From: Sipunculus nudus
Lineage: Eukaryota > Annelida > Sipuncula > Golfingiida > Sipunculidae
NCBI GenBank assembly: GCA_026874595.1
Contig: CM049320.1
Span: 12,516,488-12,580,487 of the forward strand
Direction of reading: 5' to 3'
DNA length: 64,000 nucleotides
In this document: positions 37,126 through 48,974 of the stretch, piece after piece
Layout: each line of letters begins with the position of its first letter
How positions within the stretch are numbered: position 1 is the first letter of the stretch
The notes under the pieces: generated by a model
What the model was told of the DNA's origin: nothing
What the model saw: the letters and a program-made list of their open reading frames with translations, nothing else
Database searches by the model: none
Position numbers and translations under genes: made by a program

Positions 37126-39796
37126 ACTGACTTATAGTTGTTTAATATATCAGAGAACTTAAATGAAAAGATAAAGGTGATATATGCTTGAGCATCACTC
37201 ATGGTTAAACTGTTGTGATTTGACTTAAAAAAATAGTTAACTTCTCATTTGTTTTAACCATGTCAGGTACATGGACTGACTTTATAAGGTGCAGTAACAT
37301 CATATTCCGGTACTTACTAACAAACGTTTGACCATCTAGCTTTATAGCATAACCTTTTGATGCTCTTACTGAAGTTTTAAATATGGGACACACCAGATGT
37401 TGTTACTTAAGTTTATATATTCTCAAATGTGCTGTAACCTCTTGACATGGTTACTGAAGTTCATATAATCTTAATATATGGGAAATTGTCAAGATGCTAT
37501 TACTTCAGTTTATATAATCTTTAAATGTGGTAGAAATGTTTGACACAGTTACTGAAATTTAGGTAATCTTTAAATATGGTATAACCTCTTGACAATTTTA
37601 CTTAGGTTTATAATATATAACCTTTAATAGTAAATTCTGCTGTTACTCAAGTTTATATAAACATGAAAGTTCAGGTTTCATTGGCAACTTGAGAGCTTTT
37701 ATGTGAATTTAGAATAATTGGACTCTCATTTTGATAGTTCTGTCTATGTTGTAGAAAAATGAAATTGTCACTATATACAAATGCAGTTTGCCAGTGCTTT
37801 TTTGAATGCACTTTTGTTAATATGTATGTTACCATGTGTTCAGACTGGTCTATTAAAATTGATCTAAGTAAAATCTATCAACAAATGTGACCACCTGCTC
37901 TGTATTAACACAGAATATAAAAATTATATAAACCAGTTTAAACAAAGACAAATATATTGTCTAGACTGAATCCTGTACAACATTTTCGTCACAGGTTTAT
38001 GACAATCATTAAAGCCATTTTATCTTAAAAAAATAAGTTGAACATTGTCTAGACTAACTATATTTTGTGTGTGTATAATTTAAACATTTCCTGTGAATTA
38101 AAAAAGATTACACAGGGTAATTTTAACATTCATCTATGGTCTGTTTGTACTGATCGACACCTATATGTCTGTAGTTGCACTTTTAGGCCAAGAGTTTGAC
38201 CAGATGCATTGTATATATAACAGTAAATATGTCACTAGAAAGCACTCAGAGGTGGCATGCCTTCACCGAAATCCTGTATCAGACTCTGAGCTCAGGAAAA
38301 GTTTGAATCGAAGCTGTGAGAATTGTGTGTCCGGGTTCACCAACTCATTGCTTGCATGACAGGTCACCCCTGGCCACCAGAACAAAATAAGTTCCATGTA
38401 AAACACACCTGTAGGGGTGGGCCAGTCTTTCACTCCATTCAGAAACTTACACTTAAGTTTTTTCCTAATAAATGATGATGGTCTTGCCCTCATTTAGAAC
38501 AAACCAGTTATCTGAATGCGGTAAAGTATCTGTTATACAAATAAATATGATGGTGATCCAGATTACCAGATTTTACAGATTGTTCCTTTGATATTTCTCT
38601 AACCCTCCACTAAATGTCATCAATATATGTTTATGATTTTTATTAGTAAATTTGCTGACAGACAAACCAAACAAACACATATTAATTACCCGCCTGGGAG
38701 GTGAATAATAGTTGGCCATTTCAGACAGATCTAAGTAAAACTGTGTCTACAAGGTCAACCTGTCTCCTTCCAGGTGGTCTTTGTTGCTTTATGAACCATT
38801 TATTAGTAGTGTCAACTTACCCCAGCAGATGTCAATATCAGTGCACCAATTTTCTTAATTGTTGAGAGACAGTTGTACAAACATTATGAACAAAAAATAT
38901 AATTTTCACCTCATTGTGTGGATCTTAACCAGTCCCTAATTAAATTTAATTAACTCTTCCTGTTATTAATAACTACTTACCTGAAACAGTTCATTGAATC
39001 AGTATTTCATTAGCTGAGCCTCAACTGACAATACAACTGTATTGGTGAAGTTAAAACTTATAAGAATAGCATCATCATTTATTGAAGATAATTTTCTGAC
39101 AGGACATTTTTTTATAGCAAATACGGTTTACAGGCAGTGTTTATTCCTAGTAAAAAATTCCTCTGTTAAATACTGTGCAGTCACGCAGGATTACACTCTG
39201 CTGTATGAGACAAGGAAAAGAATTATTTGTTTTCTGAGGTTCCTTCTTGGATGATTCCCAAAGAAAAAATCTGTTTATTTTGGACAGAAAAAAATAAATA
39301 TGAGGTAATTTTTCACCGACTGGGATTCTATTAGTGACAGAGCCAGAAATAAAAACCATCTTAGTTTTCCTATGGAGGTAATTAAGTATGGTAACATCAG
39401 TATTTTTTTTTCAGGATAATGGAGCCAAGAAGTCAAATAGGTTTTCTAAGGAGCTTGAAATTATTTTCCAGATGTGCTTATCAAGTTAGTGTGGTTTTTG
39501 TTAAAGTGTGTTTTTAGACTTTGTAGATGTATTGGTTACATGCAGGTTTGAAGTTAATTGGTATGGTCTTCAGATGTACCGTCAGTTAATGTGATTTCTG
39601 TGTTTACCAGGAGATAGTATGGTTTCCAGGATGGACAAATGTTTTGAACAGGGACTTTTCAGACTTGTCATTTCTAGACTTAGGATTGCCATAAAATCTT
39701 ATAACATCGATCTTAAATTTGCCATAAATTGACAGATTTCCAGTATTCAGAAGTATATTTCAGATGGACTTCACACCAATACAAACAAACAAAGAG
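37126..39796. other. Unique AT-rich non-coding stretch
   Basis: No gene is seen. Between 37380 and 37640 a loose repeat of GTTACTTAAGTTTATAT-like words recurs about every 60-70 bp, suggesting an eroded minisatellite. Confidence 0.4.
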
Positions 39797-40470
39797 TCTT
39801 ACAACAAATCATATATACCAGCAACAATAAGACTCTGGAACCAACTGGAGGATCATATAAAAAAACTCCCCACATAGGGACACTTCAAAAATGCATTAAA
39901 GCAATCATTATTCCCACAGAAAAAGTTACATAACAGCACAGGCAAGAGATCAGCTATATTAAATCATACGAGTAATAAGAATGGGACTTAGCCATCTACA
40001 TTATCATTATTGAAAATAAATATTGTAAAAAAAAACAAATGTAATAATTGACCTGAAGACATAAACATTATTTTCTAAAATGTCCAAAATACAGTGCCGA
40101 AAGGCAGGAAATGCTGAAAAACATCAAACTTTTCACAAGAAGACTCGAACAGTAACATATACTTAATAAATTTAATGTTAAAAGGACACTCTCATCTAGC
40201 GTTTGAAGAAAGATACACATAGATCTCAATAGACATATAAAAAATAATGTAGCACATGTAATATGAAGGTACATTGACATTGATGTTATACTTAATCATC
40301 TAGAGATCTCCATTATATATATATTTTATAACACATCTTACATCACTTGCAGTAATACTTTTATATATAGACTATTACTCTACCGATGTACTAGTGCAAA
40401 CCCTAACAAATGCCTTGTGCGCTAGGGGATGCACGTAAAAAAATGAATTAAAATAATTAAAATGTAAGAA
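39797..40470 (+). pseudogene. LINE 3' remnant (reverse transcriptase C-terminus and 3' UTR)
   Basis: From 39797 the plus frame reads SYNKSYIPATIRLWNQL. This matches the conserved block near the C-terminus of many CR1/L2-like LINE polymerases (IPxTIRxWNxLP), which lies after the catalytic domain. An in-frame stop follows about 27 codons later, and the frame then continues with KNALKQSLF-like sequence. The catalytic domain is absent. The segment ends in an AT-rich tail near GCACGTAAAAAAATG. It is dead and 5'-truncated, with the boundaries uncertain. Confidence 0.6.
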
Positions 40471-42424
40471 AATGGTAATTTAAAGATTATTTATTTATTA
40501 TTATTCCATGTTATTGAAACCCTATAATACATACCTGGCCAAAATGTTTTTTCCATGAAAAAAGGCCTGTCAGAAACATTCTAGTACAGGATGTCATAGT
40601 TCCAGAATGTCATAGTTCAAAAGTCCCTGTGGGAAATGTTCTGTATTTGATTTCCAGGCAATGCCAGGAATTGGTGTGGTTTCTGTGTGTACTAGGAATA
40701 AGTTTGGTTGCCAGGAATGCCAAAGTTCTTGTGGTTTTCCTTGCGTACCTGAAGCTACTATGGCTTCCAGGTATGCTAGAAGTTTGTATTCATTCATTTC
40801 CAGGTGTCCTAGAAGGAAGTCTGTTTTTCTGTGTGTACATACCTTTTGATCCAGGTGACTACTTCACCAAAATATTATAAAGAATAAAAAAAGTATTGTC
40901 AAATAGCTCATGGAGAGCACATATATAACTCTGAGATTGCATGAATTTCAAAGTGTCCACCTAGTATCAAATTCATCCATCAGGTGTCAGCATCGGTTTT
41001 AGTTATGTTCCTGTAGGATATTGACTTGTATTTGTATCTGGACTAGGGTCATTAAACTCCAGATTCAATCAGTCAATCCACTTCCCTGAAACACACAATG
41101 ACTTAATGCTACAATTAAACGTCTGTAGTCATCTGACCGTATGAATAACCTGTCAGGATCCTCTGATCAAGCCTTCATGTGATCCGCTGCTGAGCAAACA
41201 CTGTCAATAATACCTGTGAATAGGAAGGTATCTACCTGAGGGCAAAGGAATTGCTGTGTTCCAAAGAGGTCACAAAATTTAAAAAAAAAAATCCTGTGAA
41301 TTTAAAATTATTTAATGTTGATCCATATGACCTCCAAAATATAAGGTGTCATCATTACACAAATTTCATCAAAAACTCTTCAAAAATTTTGCATAACATT
41401 CCTGACGTACAAACCAACCAAGGGAAAAACATTGTACCTTGAGAATCACCAACTGATTCAGGTATAAAGCGCTGCTTTTAGAAATCTTTTAAATGGACTA
41501 ACAAAAACTATAGAAAGAATTGGTTAAAAATATATTGATAGAGGAAATTATTAGTTTTTAGAATATGGCTCCAGTAAGAATGTGCATAGTTTCATTTTCG
41601 AATACCTTGGGATTTGCCATCGGTACAAATTTCACTTATACCTTGAAGATATGTATAAAAAGGGAAAAAATATAGTATATTTGTCTCTTTTGATAATAAA
41701 AAGTGTCTCATGGAATGTAGATGCTAAAAGCCCTGGCAGACGTGGGTTCCTGTATTGTTTCATTTAGTTCCCCCATATGCCCCGGAGCTGATTATATTTT
41801 ACATTGTAGCTGTTCAGAAAACAGTGAATGCCATTTTTCAATTTGGTTTCCTCGGCAACCCAAACCTAAGGATCTCATGTTTGCAAGATTTCTCTTAATG
41901 AGGGCAGAGTTGATGCTTTAACGAGGTAGGAAGTATTATTCCTGGGGTATGCTGGGTATTTTCTAGCCATAAACTGTTTTGGTATAAATGAATAATTGGC
42001 CAGTGACGGTGGCGTGGCATTTTCCACCAGCTGGCCTAAGGGCTGTATCATTGGAATTCATAGAAATCAAGAAGGTCAAGAGAACAGCCATCTGTTTCAC
42101 TTACCGTGACTTCCTCATTCTCTGATGTACATCCCTTTTATGTCCAGAATTATTTAACTGTGAATATGCAGTCAAACCCCTTCCACAGTTTAATATCCAT
42201 CTGATGGAGAATTTTCAACCAGTAACTGGTCATGATCATTTTTTTACTGAAAAATCATTACGCCTTATCATAGTCCATTTTGTAACTTGTCTGTACCAAC
42301 TATAGTAACCTTCTCTTGTCTATGGTTTTATATATTTTTTTGACACACTTTAAAGTTTATTATTCATCTACCAGATTTCTTTGTTGATTGTTTTTTAAAT
42401 GATTTACCAGGACCTCCACATGTG
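40471..42424. other. Unique AT-rich non-coding stretch
   Basis: No gene is seen. Around 40570-40830 CCAGG and TTCCAGG words recur irregularly. No element end is recognised. Confidence 0.35.
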
Positions 42425-42563
42425 ATAAACATGTTTATATAAACAGCACAAACAGCCCATGTTTGATGGGATATGGGTGTTTTCTGGCCTATTTGTATAA
42501 AAGGTTCATAGGATTATGTTAAGTTAATTAATAGATGTCAGATAACACAACAGGCCCCTGTAA
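42425..42563 (-). repeat. Interspersed repeat G, copy 2
   Basis: A diverged relative of 395-533, sharing TATAAACA..CAGC, GATATG..TTTTCTGGCCTATTT and CAGGCCCCTGTAAT in the same order. The TTAA edge seen in copy 1 has decayed here. Confidence 0.45.
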
Positions 42564-43647
42564 TCATATAAACATGCAGTCTCATCACCATTCAGTCTTA
42601 AATTCATGTATTTTTGACAACAAAGGTTCCTTTTCAGGTTCCTGAAGGCTTGCAAAAAGTTTCCATGAATCACAATTATATTTTTATTCATTTTTTCACC
42701 TAATTTATAATGTGCCAATACTCATAACGAATACATCAGCTCCACGGTGCTTATAGGATAAAAAAAATATATAAATTTCTTAAAAACTTGCAATATATGA
42801 AGTTGATAAATGATCAGATGGTTACTTATAAAACAGTAAGATGATTATAACAGTTTAATATTAGCATGACATTACTTACTAAAAGAAATTTGAAAAGGTA
42901 CCCCCTGAAAAATTTTCAACAATAAGGTAAGAAACTGACTTCTGAAACTGTGACCATGACAAGTTTAGCCTGATTATTTCAACTTTTACAGATGAGTTCA
43001 TGTTTTTGCTGCTAGGTGGCACCACTGCACATATACCACAGTTGAAAGCTTGGATAATACATTGATGGATAAAGAAATTTATATATATTACTAGCTGTTA
43101 ACCTACTATCTTTTGGAGAAAAAAAAGCTTCTAAGAAACTGACATTCTGTTAATATTATCTGCACCTACAGTGAATTGATTTATTGTTAAATTTACTGAA
43201 TGTTTATGAGAGCATTACCAAGAACCTTATATATCAGAGGTTAGATAAATATGAAAAAGATATGCCAGGGTTAAGACCTTAGCACAGGTGTATAAATAGG
43301 ACACTGCCTGCTGCTTGAGATCCCCATTCTGTCAATCAAATGTGCTTGTCATTTGGCCTGCGCCCTGGTGAGAGCTGACTGAGTCACTAAGGCTGTTAGT
43401 GACCTAGGCAGGTTTTGAATGTCAAACATATGTTTATCATACAAATATCTTTGTAAAGGTGAAAACATGTGCTGAAGACCCAGGCACAGCCAGGAAACTA
43501 CCGGGGTCATAATTTTTAGCTCAGAGAAATTACCCTATTGTCCAGTATAGAAAACACCAAAAGAATACAAGACTTTCAGTTTAAAGGGTTTTATCGATCA
43601 GTAAAATGAGGATTTTAGGAAAAGTCTTTTTATACTCCCATCTATGA
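42564..43647. other. Non-coding stretch
   Basis: No gene is seen. TTTTTAGCTCAG at 43515-43526 equals the first bases of family A, but the hairpin, TATAGT and leader do not follow, so it is not called as an element. Confidence 0.35.
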
Positions 43648-44158
43648 CAGGATGTATTATGGTACGTATAACCACAGTCCATTTGATAACTTTGAGCATT
43701 GCTGCAGTAACTTACTTGGCTTGGATTGATTTTCAGGAAACTTACAATATAACTACTAACCAATAGGTTATCTTGCCCAAGTTCAATTATGGGCAAAATC
43801 CACGCATATTTAATAAGGTCAGAGGTCACTAGGCAGCTTTGTGGTGTTGCAGCAATAACTTACCAGGAATAATATGAATTTTGATCAAACTCAACAAAAA
43901 TTTTAATCAATATAATATATTTTGCATAAGTTCAATTTCCAGCAAAATCCATCCATATCAAATGAGGTCCGACAGACTTTTGTGGTGCCTTGAAGATTTA
44001 CAAAAAATCTGATGGATTTTCATGAAACTCATTACGAATATTAACCCATATAGTTTCTCATCTGAATTACATTCTCAGCAAAGTTTACACATATTTAGTG
44101 AGGTCAATGGTCACAAGATATATGATGGGAACATTATGCACCATTTGTGGTGCTCTTG
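43648..44158 (+). mobile_element. Family E element 1 (minisatellite core, HINE-like)
   Basis: It begins near GACAGGATGTATTATGGTAC, followed by CAGTCCATTTG. The core is about three monomers of 136-149 bp, each with a CCxxGCAAAATCCAyxCATAT..AGGTC block (AGGTC at 43816, 43965 and 44101). The 3' end has the hairpin GCACCA-TTTG-TGGTGC (44138-44153) and CTTG (44155-44158) abutting TT. The reverse-oriented copy at 62223-62740 matches it throughout. There is no coding capacity. Confidence 0.7.
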
Positions 44159-44160
44159 TT

Positions 44161-47100
44161 ACATGTTTCAGTTTATACTATATTTTTTTTACCGTTACTA
44201 TATTTATGGGATTTTCAATAATGAAGGGAGATACAGATTAGTCAGAATGCAAAACTCTACTAATTGTCATATACCTTGAATATTGATATTTGATATGCAT
44301 AAATATATCCAGTAAGATATAATGTTTTCTGTTAAAGCTTTTTTATTCAACATGACAAATCATCTAGTTAAGGTAATATGGTGGCTGTTTGCACTTTTGA
44401 TTGATTTATGTCCATATATCATTATCACTCTCCCACTATTTAGCCATCTGCTGTTGACTTAGTTTCATAGCGGTTATTAAGCAAACATGCAAGCAGATGT
44501 ACTATAAACAGCAAAAGATAACAGATGATATTTTTCCTGTAAGCCTCCTGGAGTATGAATTACTTTACTGACTGGTCCCTCGTTCCATCGTCACATCTGT
44601 CAGCTAGAACATCAGTAGGTTCAATTCTTAATGGATCTCTCAAAAAAGGTAATAATCATAATACAGCTGAATTCAATTTCTATAGGAGTCACAGTATGTT
44701 GCGAAAAAAGGTATTTAAGCTAATTCTATAATGTATTAAATACTTTGTTAATTATCATCCCCAGCGAACAAAAACCCTGACAGACCATTGTAAGCTTGAT
44801 TTGATATTCCATGAGTCTTGATGTTTTAAAGAAATGAGTGAACAATTGTAATTAAAGAAGGAATTCCAAGCCCAGACAAGAAAAAAATGATATCAAATTA
44901 CAATCAAAGGATTCTTTAACATATACTTATTTGTCATATAATCATGTTTTGTTCATTCACTGCAGATTTTTGGCGTAAGCTCTTTTAATTCTTTAATAAG
45001 CCTTGCATCTTGTAGGGATCTATTGATAGCTTTTGATGATCTGCACTTTTGATTTCTTATACTCATAAATGTCAGTTCTATTCTGGGAGTATTTTTCCTC
45101 TGATATCTGATTCTGATGTCTTAATTCCAGCAGAGAAAATAGAAATATTTGTCTTGAAACAATGTATCTGCTTCCAGATAGAATGAATGACCAGTTATAC
45201 ATCTAAGGCATGTTTTATAATAAACATATAATGCTATTTATTTTATATTCAGATGCTGACTAGCTAAGTTCTGTTCTGCCAACCTGTGTCTATCTGTTTT
45301 TTTAGATGAATTTTCTTCAAAATCCTTGTTTTTTGTATATTTTGAAAGATAATTACCAATCAAAGTGACTGCCAAATGTGGCATGAAAACTTAATTTATC
45401 AGTGCTAAGTTCTGCTAACTTTCAGCCAGATGAATAAATAATAAATAATTGGTTCAAGTATATTCCTCATATTTCACTTAAAATATATAAAAAATTTATT
45501 CAATTCTGGAATCTGGATAGGCTAGAATTTAATTTCTATAGCTTTTGGAATTGGTCAACATAACCAGTGAATATGGCCCTATGAAAATGATTTGTAAAAC
45601 ACCGAATATAAAAGAGATTTATCACCTGAAACATCTGTTGTTAGACCTGTCATTGATGTGACAACGGATACAGTTTTGATTGATGAAGTCATCACGGACG
45701 ACAAACATTGTCTCCGACTACTCTACTTCAGTCAACAATCTGTGCATCCCCAGCCAATATCACCATGTTTGACATCCTTGATTAGACGTATATCTGCAGA
45801 CAGTTAAAATAAAATCTGCATGGGATTTGTATGAGCCACTGACAGGATTTGCTAAGTTTAACCGCACAGAGGACATTTTTCATGTTATAAGTGCTCAATT
45901 TTTGTCAGTTTTCCAAAGCAGCGAAAACATGAGACAGAATTAATGAAGTTGATTTTACGGTACATTATTCACCAATGAGATCACTCCTGACTTTGTCGGA
46001 GCTCTTAAGTGCGAGACTGACAGCATGGATGGGCTGTCGCATGACAGTCAATCAGCCGTCTGCTTCAAGCTTAAAGGACCAGTCAGGTACAAGATTTTCT
46101 GAATTGGATAATCTAGTACCTGGATTTTGTGAATTGCTCATCCAATCACTGTAATTGCTGCTCCAATGATGCTTAATTCAGTATTGGTCTTGCTTCAGAA
46201 TTTCAACATAGTTTTCATGCAGGATTTAACTTAGTGTTGAAAATGTTGCAGTTTGCAGCTAAAGCTTCCCAGTTTGAAAAAAAAAAAAAACAGCCACCCT
46301 CTTAACTACAGGTTAATTATGACTCCAAGAGTAATTTTAACATACCCACAGGCCAAAAAAAAAACAAGCTTACAAAACCAGGAGAATGCTGAACTCTTAT
46401 AGCCCATGGAGAATTGCATGGATTTTGGAGCATAAAAAATTGTTATAAGGGACTGTCAAAGAGGTGTGTTTATGTAATTAACTTAATTATACCTGCTTCT
46501 TACCAGATGACTGTGTTAGCTTCTGGTTGGTGGCACTAGTCATCAACAGTGGGAAGACTGAAATGATCTTTGGCCAAGATAACCAAAACTCATTTGAGTG
46601 TCTGAGAGAAAGTTTTAAGCATTACAGACACATTTACTTCCATATTCTGTACAGTAAGACCAACAGGCCTTCAACGTAGTCTATAAAAACAGATGATCAT
46701 AGAGAGACTTTATCTGTGATAATAAAAGTAAAAAAAAAACCAACAATTTGATGATCTTTCCCTGAACCCATATTCATGACCCCCCCAAAAAAATACAATC
46801 TAGATGGTACTTGATATTCAAAAATAAAACCAGGTTAAAATTAAATTTTACAGCTTGAAAGAATAGTGAGGTATTTTGTTGCAATACTCTTTGTGGAGTA
46901 GTTTGTGAAGACCTGTGCTGCCATCTGTACTGGTAATACAGTATTACCTTTACTAAATGAACTGTTCAGGTAGACTTGTTGGATTTTTTCAGGTAACACT
47001 CAGTGTTTCGTTGGCAGATATATATTAAATGATGCAAGAAGTTTTCAAATTGGTTCACCGCTTGTGGTGGCATCTGGTGAGCATAACAGAAACTAAAGTG

Positions 47101-47445
47101 AAAGACAGTGAGTCTTTGTATTTACCAAAGTGATAAGCACCACCTCGTGTATTTCTGAGTTTGGGAATGGTTATAACTTATTAAAACCTTTTATAATGTA
47201 CAACAGTGGGACCTGTCTGGCAGACCACCTGTCTAATAAGACTGTTTGTCTGTTAAGACCATCCTTGATTGAACCAAAAGCATTCACATTGGTAATTTAT
47301 AACTGACTTGTCTAATAAGGCTACCTGTGAAAGAAAACCTGGTTTAGGTCAGACCACTTTTGGTGGTCTTATAACACAGGTTTCAATATATTTTAATAAA
47401 ATTTGGCCCTTTCTAAGCATATTCTGTGAAGTCACACCATGTTTT
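44161..47445. other. Unique non-coding stretch
   Basis: No gene is seen. The segment 45640-46080 is GC-richer with CpGs and no repeat signature, and is a weak regulatory candidate. Short A runs lie at 46279-46290 and 46731-46739. Confidence 0.4.
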
Positions 47446-48972
47446 CATTTTTATGCCCCCGCCACAAAGTGGCCGGGGCATATAGTTTTACCCATGCCCG
47501 TCCTTCCGTCATTCCGAAATCAAACAGTTGTACGGACTTTTTTTCGCAATGCCTGCAGATATTGGCCTGATTTTTGGTGTGTGGGCAGATATAGACCAGT
47601 TACAGATCAAGTTCGCATTTTGTCCCGGTTGACCTACTTTTGACTGTTTTACGGCTCCTAAACTTTGAAAATTTCATGAAAAAAAGAAATTTCATGACGA
47701 ATACACATGTACAGACTTTTTTTGTCGTGCCTACAGATATTGGCCTGATTTTTTGTGTGTGGGCAGATATAGACCAGTTATTGATCAAGTTCGCGTTTTA
47801 TCCGGGTTGACCTACTTGTGACAGTTTTACGCCTCCTTAACTTAGAAAATTTCATGAAAAATAGAAATATTCATGACAGATACACATGTACGGACTTTTT
47901 TTCGCAATGCCTGCAGATATTGGCCTGATTTTTGGTGTGTAAGCAGATATAGACCAGTTATTGATCAAGTTCGCGTTTTATCCAGGTTGACCTACTTGTG
48001 ACAGTTTTACGGCTCCTGAACATAGAAAATTTCATGAAAAATATGAAATTTCATGACAGATACACATGTACGGACTTTTTTTCGCAATGCCTGCAGATAT
48101 TGGCCTGATTTTTGGTGTGTGGGCAGATATTGACCAGTTAAAGGTCGAGTTCACGTTTCGTCCCAGTTGACATACTTTTGACTGTTATACGGCTCCTGAA
48201 CATAGAAAATTTCATGTAAAATATAAATTTTCATGACAAATACATTTGTACAGACTTTTCTTCGCAATACCTGCAGATATTGGCCTGATTTTTGGTGTGT
48301 GGGCAGATAATGACCAGTTACAGATCGAGTTCACATTTTGTCCAAGTTGACCTACTTTTGACCGTTTGACAGTGCTCTAACATAGAAAATTTCATAAAAA
48401 AGTGCACATGTATGGACTTTTTTTCACAGTGCCTGCAGATACGGGTCTGATTTTTGGTGTGTAGGCAGATAATGACCAGTTACAGATTGAGACTGTTTTG
48501 TCCCAGTTGACCTACTTTTGACCATTTGACTGCTCCTGAACATAGAAAGTTTCATGAAAAATAGAAATTTTCATAACAAATGCATATGTACTGACTTTTT
48601 TTCCTCAATGCCTGCAGATACCACCCTGATTTTTTATGTGTGGGCAGATAATGACAGTTACAGATCAAGTTCGCGTTTCATCCTGGTTGACCTACTTTTG
48701 ATTGTTTTACGGCTCCTAAATATAGAAAATTTCATGAAAGACAGAAATTTTTATGGAAAATGCACATGTATGGACTTTTTTTCACAATGCCTGCATATAC
48801 TGGCATGATTTTTGGTGTGTTGCTTGATAATGAACCGTTTCAGATTGAGTTTGCATTTTGCCCTTGTTGACCTACTTTTGACCATACAACACCTCCTGAA
48901 ATTTTTCAAAATGTTACAAATGTTTCTAATTTGCCCCAGGCGGGGGCATTCGTGTCGTTCCGACACATCTAG
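47446..48972 (+). mobile_element. Family B element 2
   Basis: The ends are identical to copy 1: T-tract, ATGCCCCCGCC (47453-47463) with hairpin and TATAGT, a short CCGTC leader, then at the 3' end GGCGGGGGCAT (48939-48949), the hairpin GTGTCG-TTC-CGACAC (48952-48966), CTAG (48969-48972) and TT. The core has about eight monomers against eleven in copy 1. The last four monomers correspond one by one with those of copy 1. Confidence 0.82.
47531..48900 (+). repeat. 180-bp minisatellite array (family B, copy 2)
   Basis: About eight monomers, with starts near 47531, 47711, 47890, 48069, 48249, 48411, 48590 and 48770. The 162-bp monomer (48249 to 48411) and the following one with TTTCCTCAATGCC and ACCACCCTGA have direct counterparts in copy 1 near 4240 and 4420. 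Confidence 0.9.
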
Positions 48973-48974
48973 TT

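Noticed and set aside
43515-43526. TTTTTAGCTCAG, like the start of family A
   Set aside because: The hairpin, TATAGT and leader do not follow; a 12-base match is not enough.
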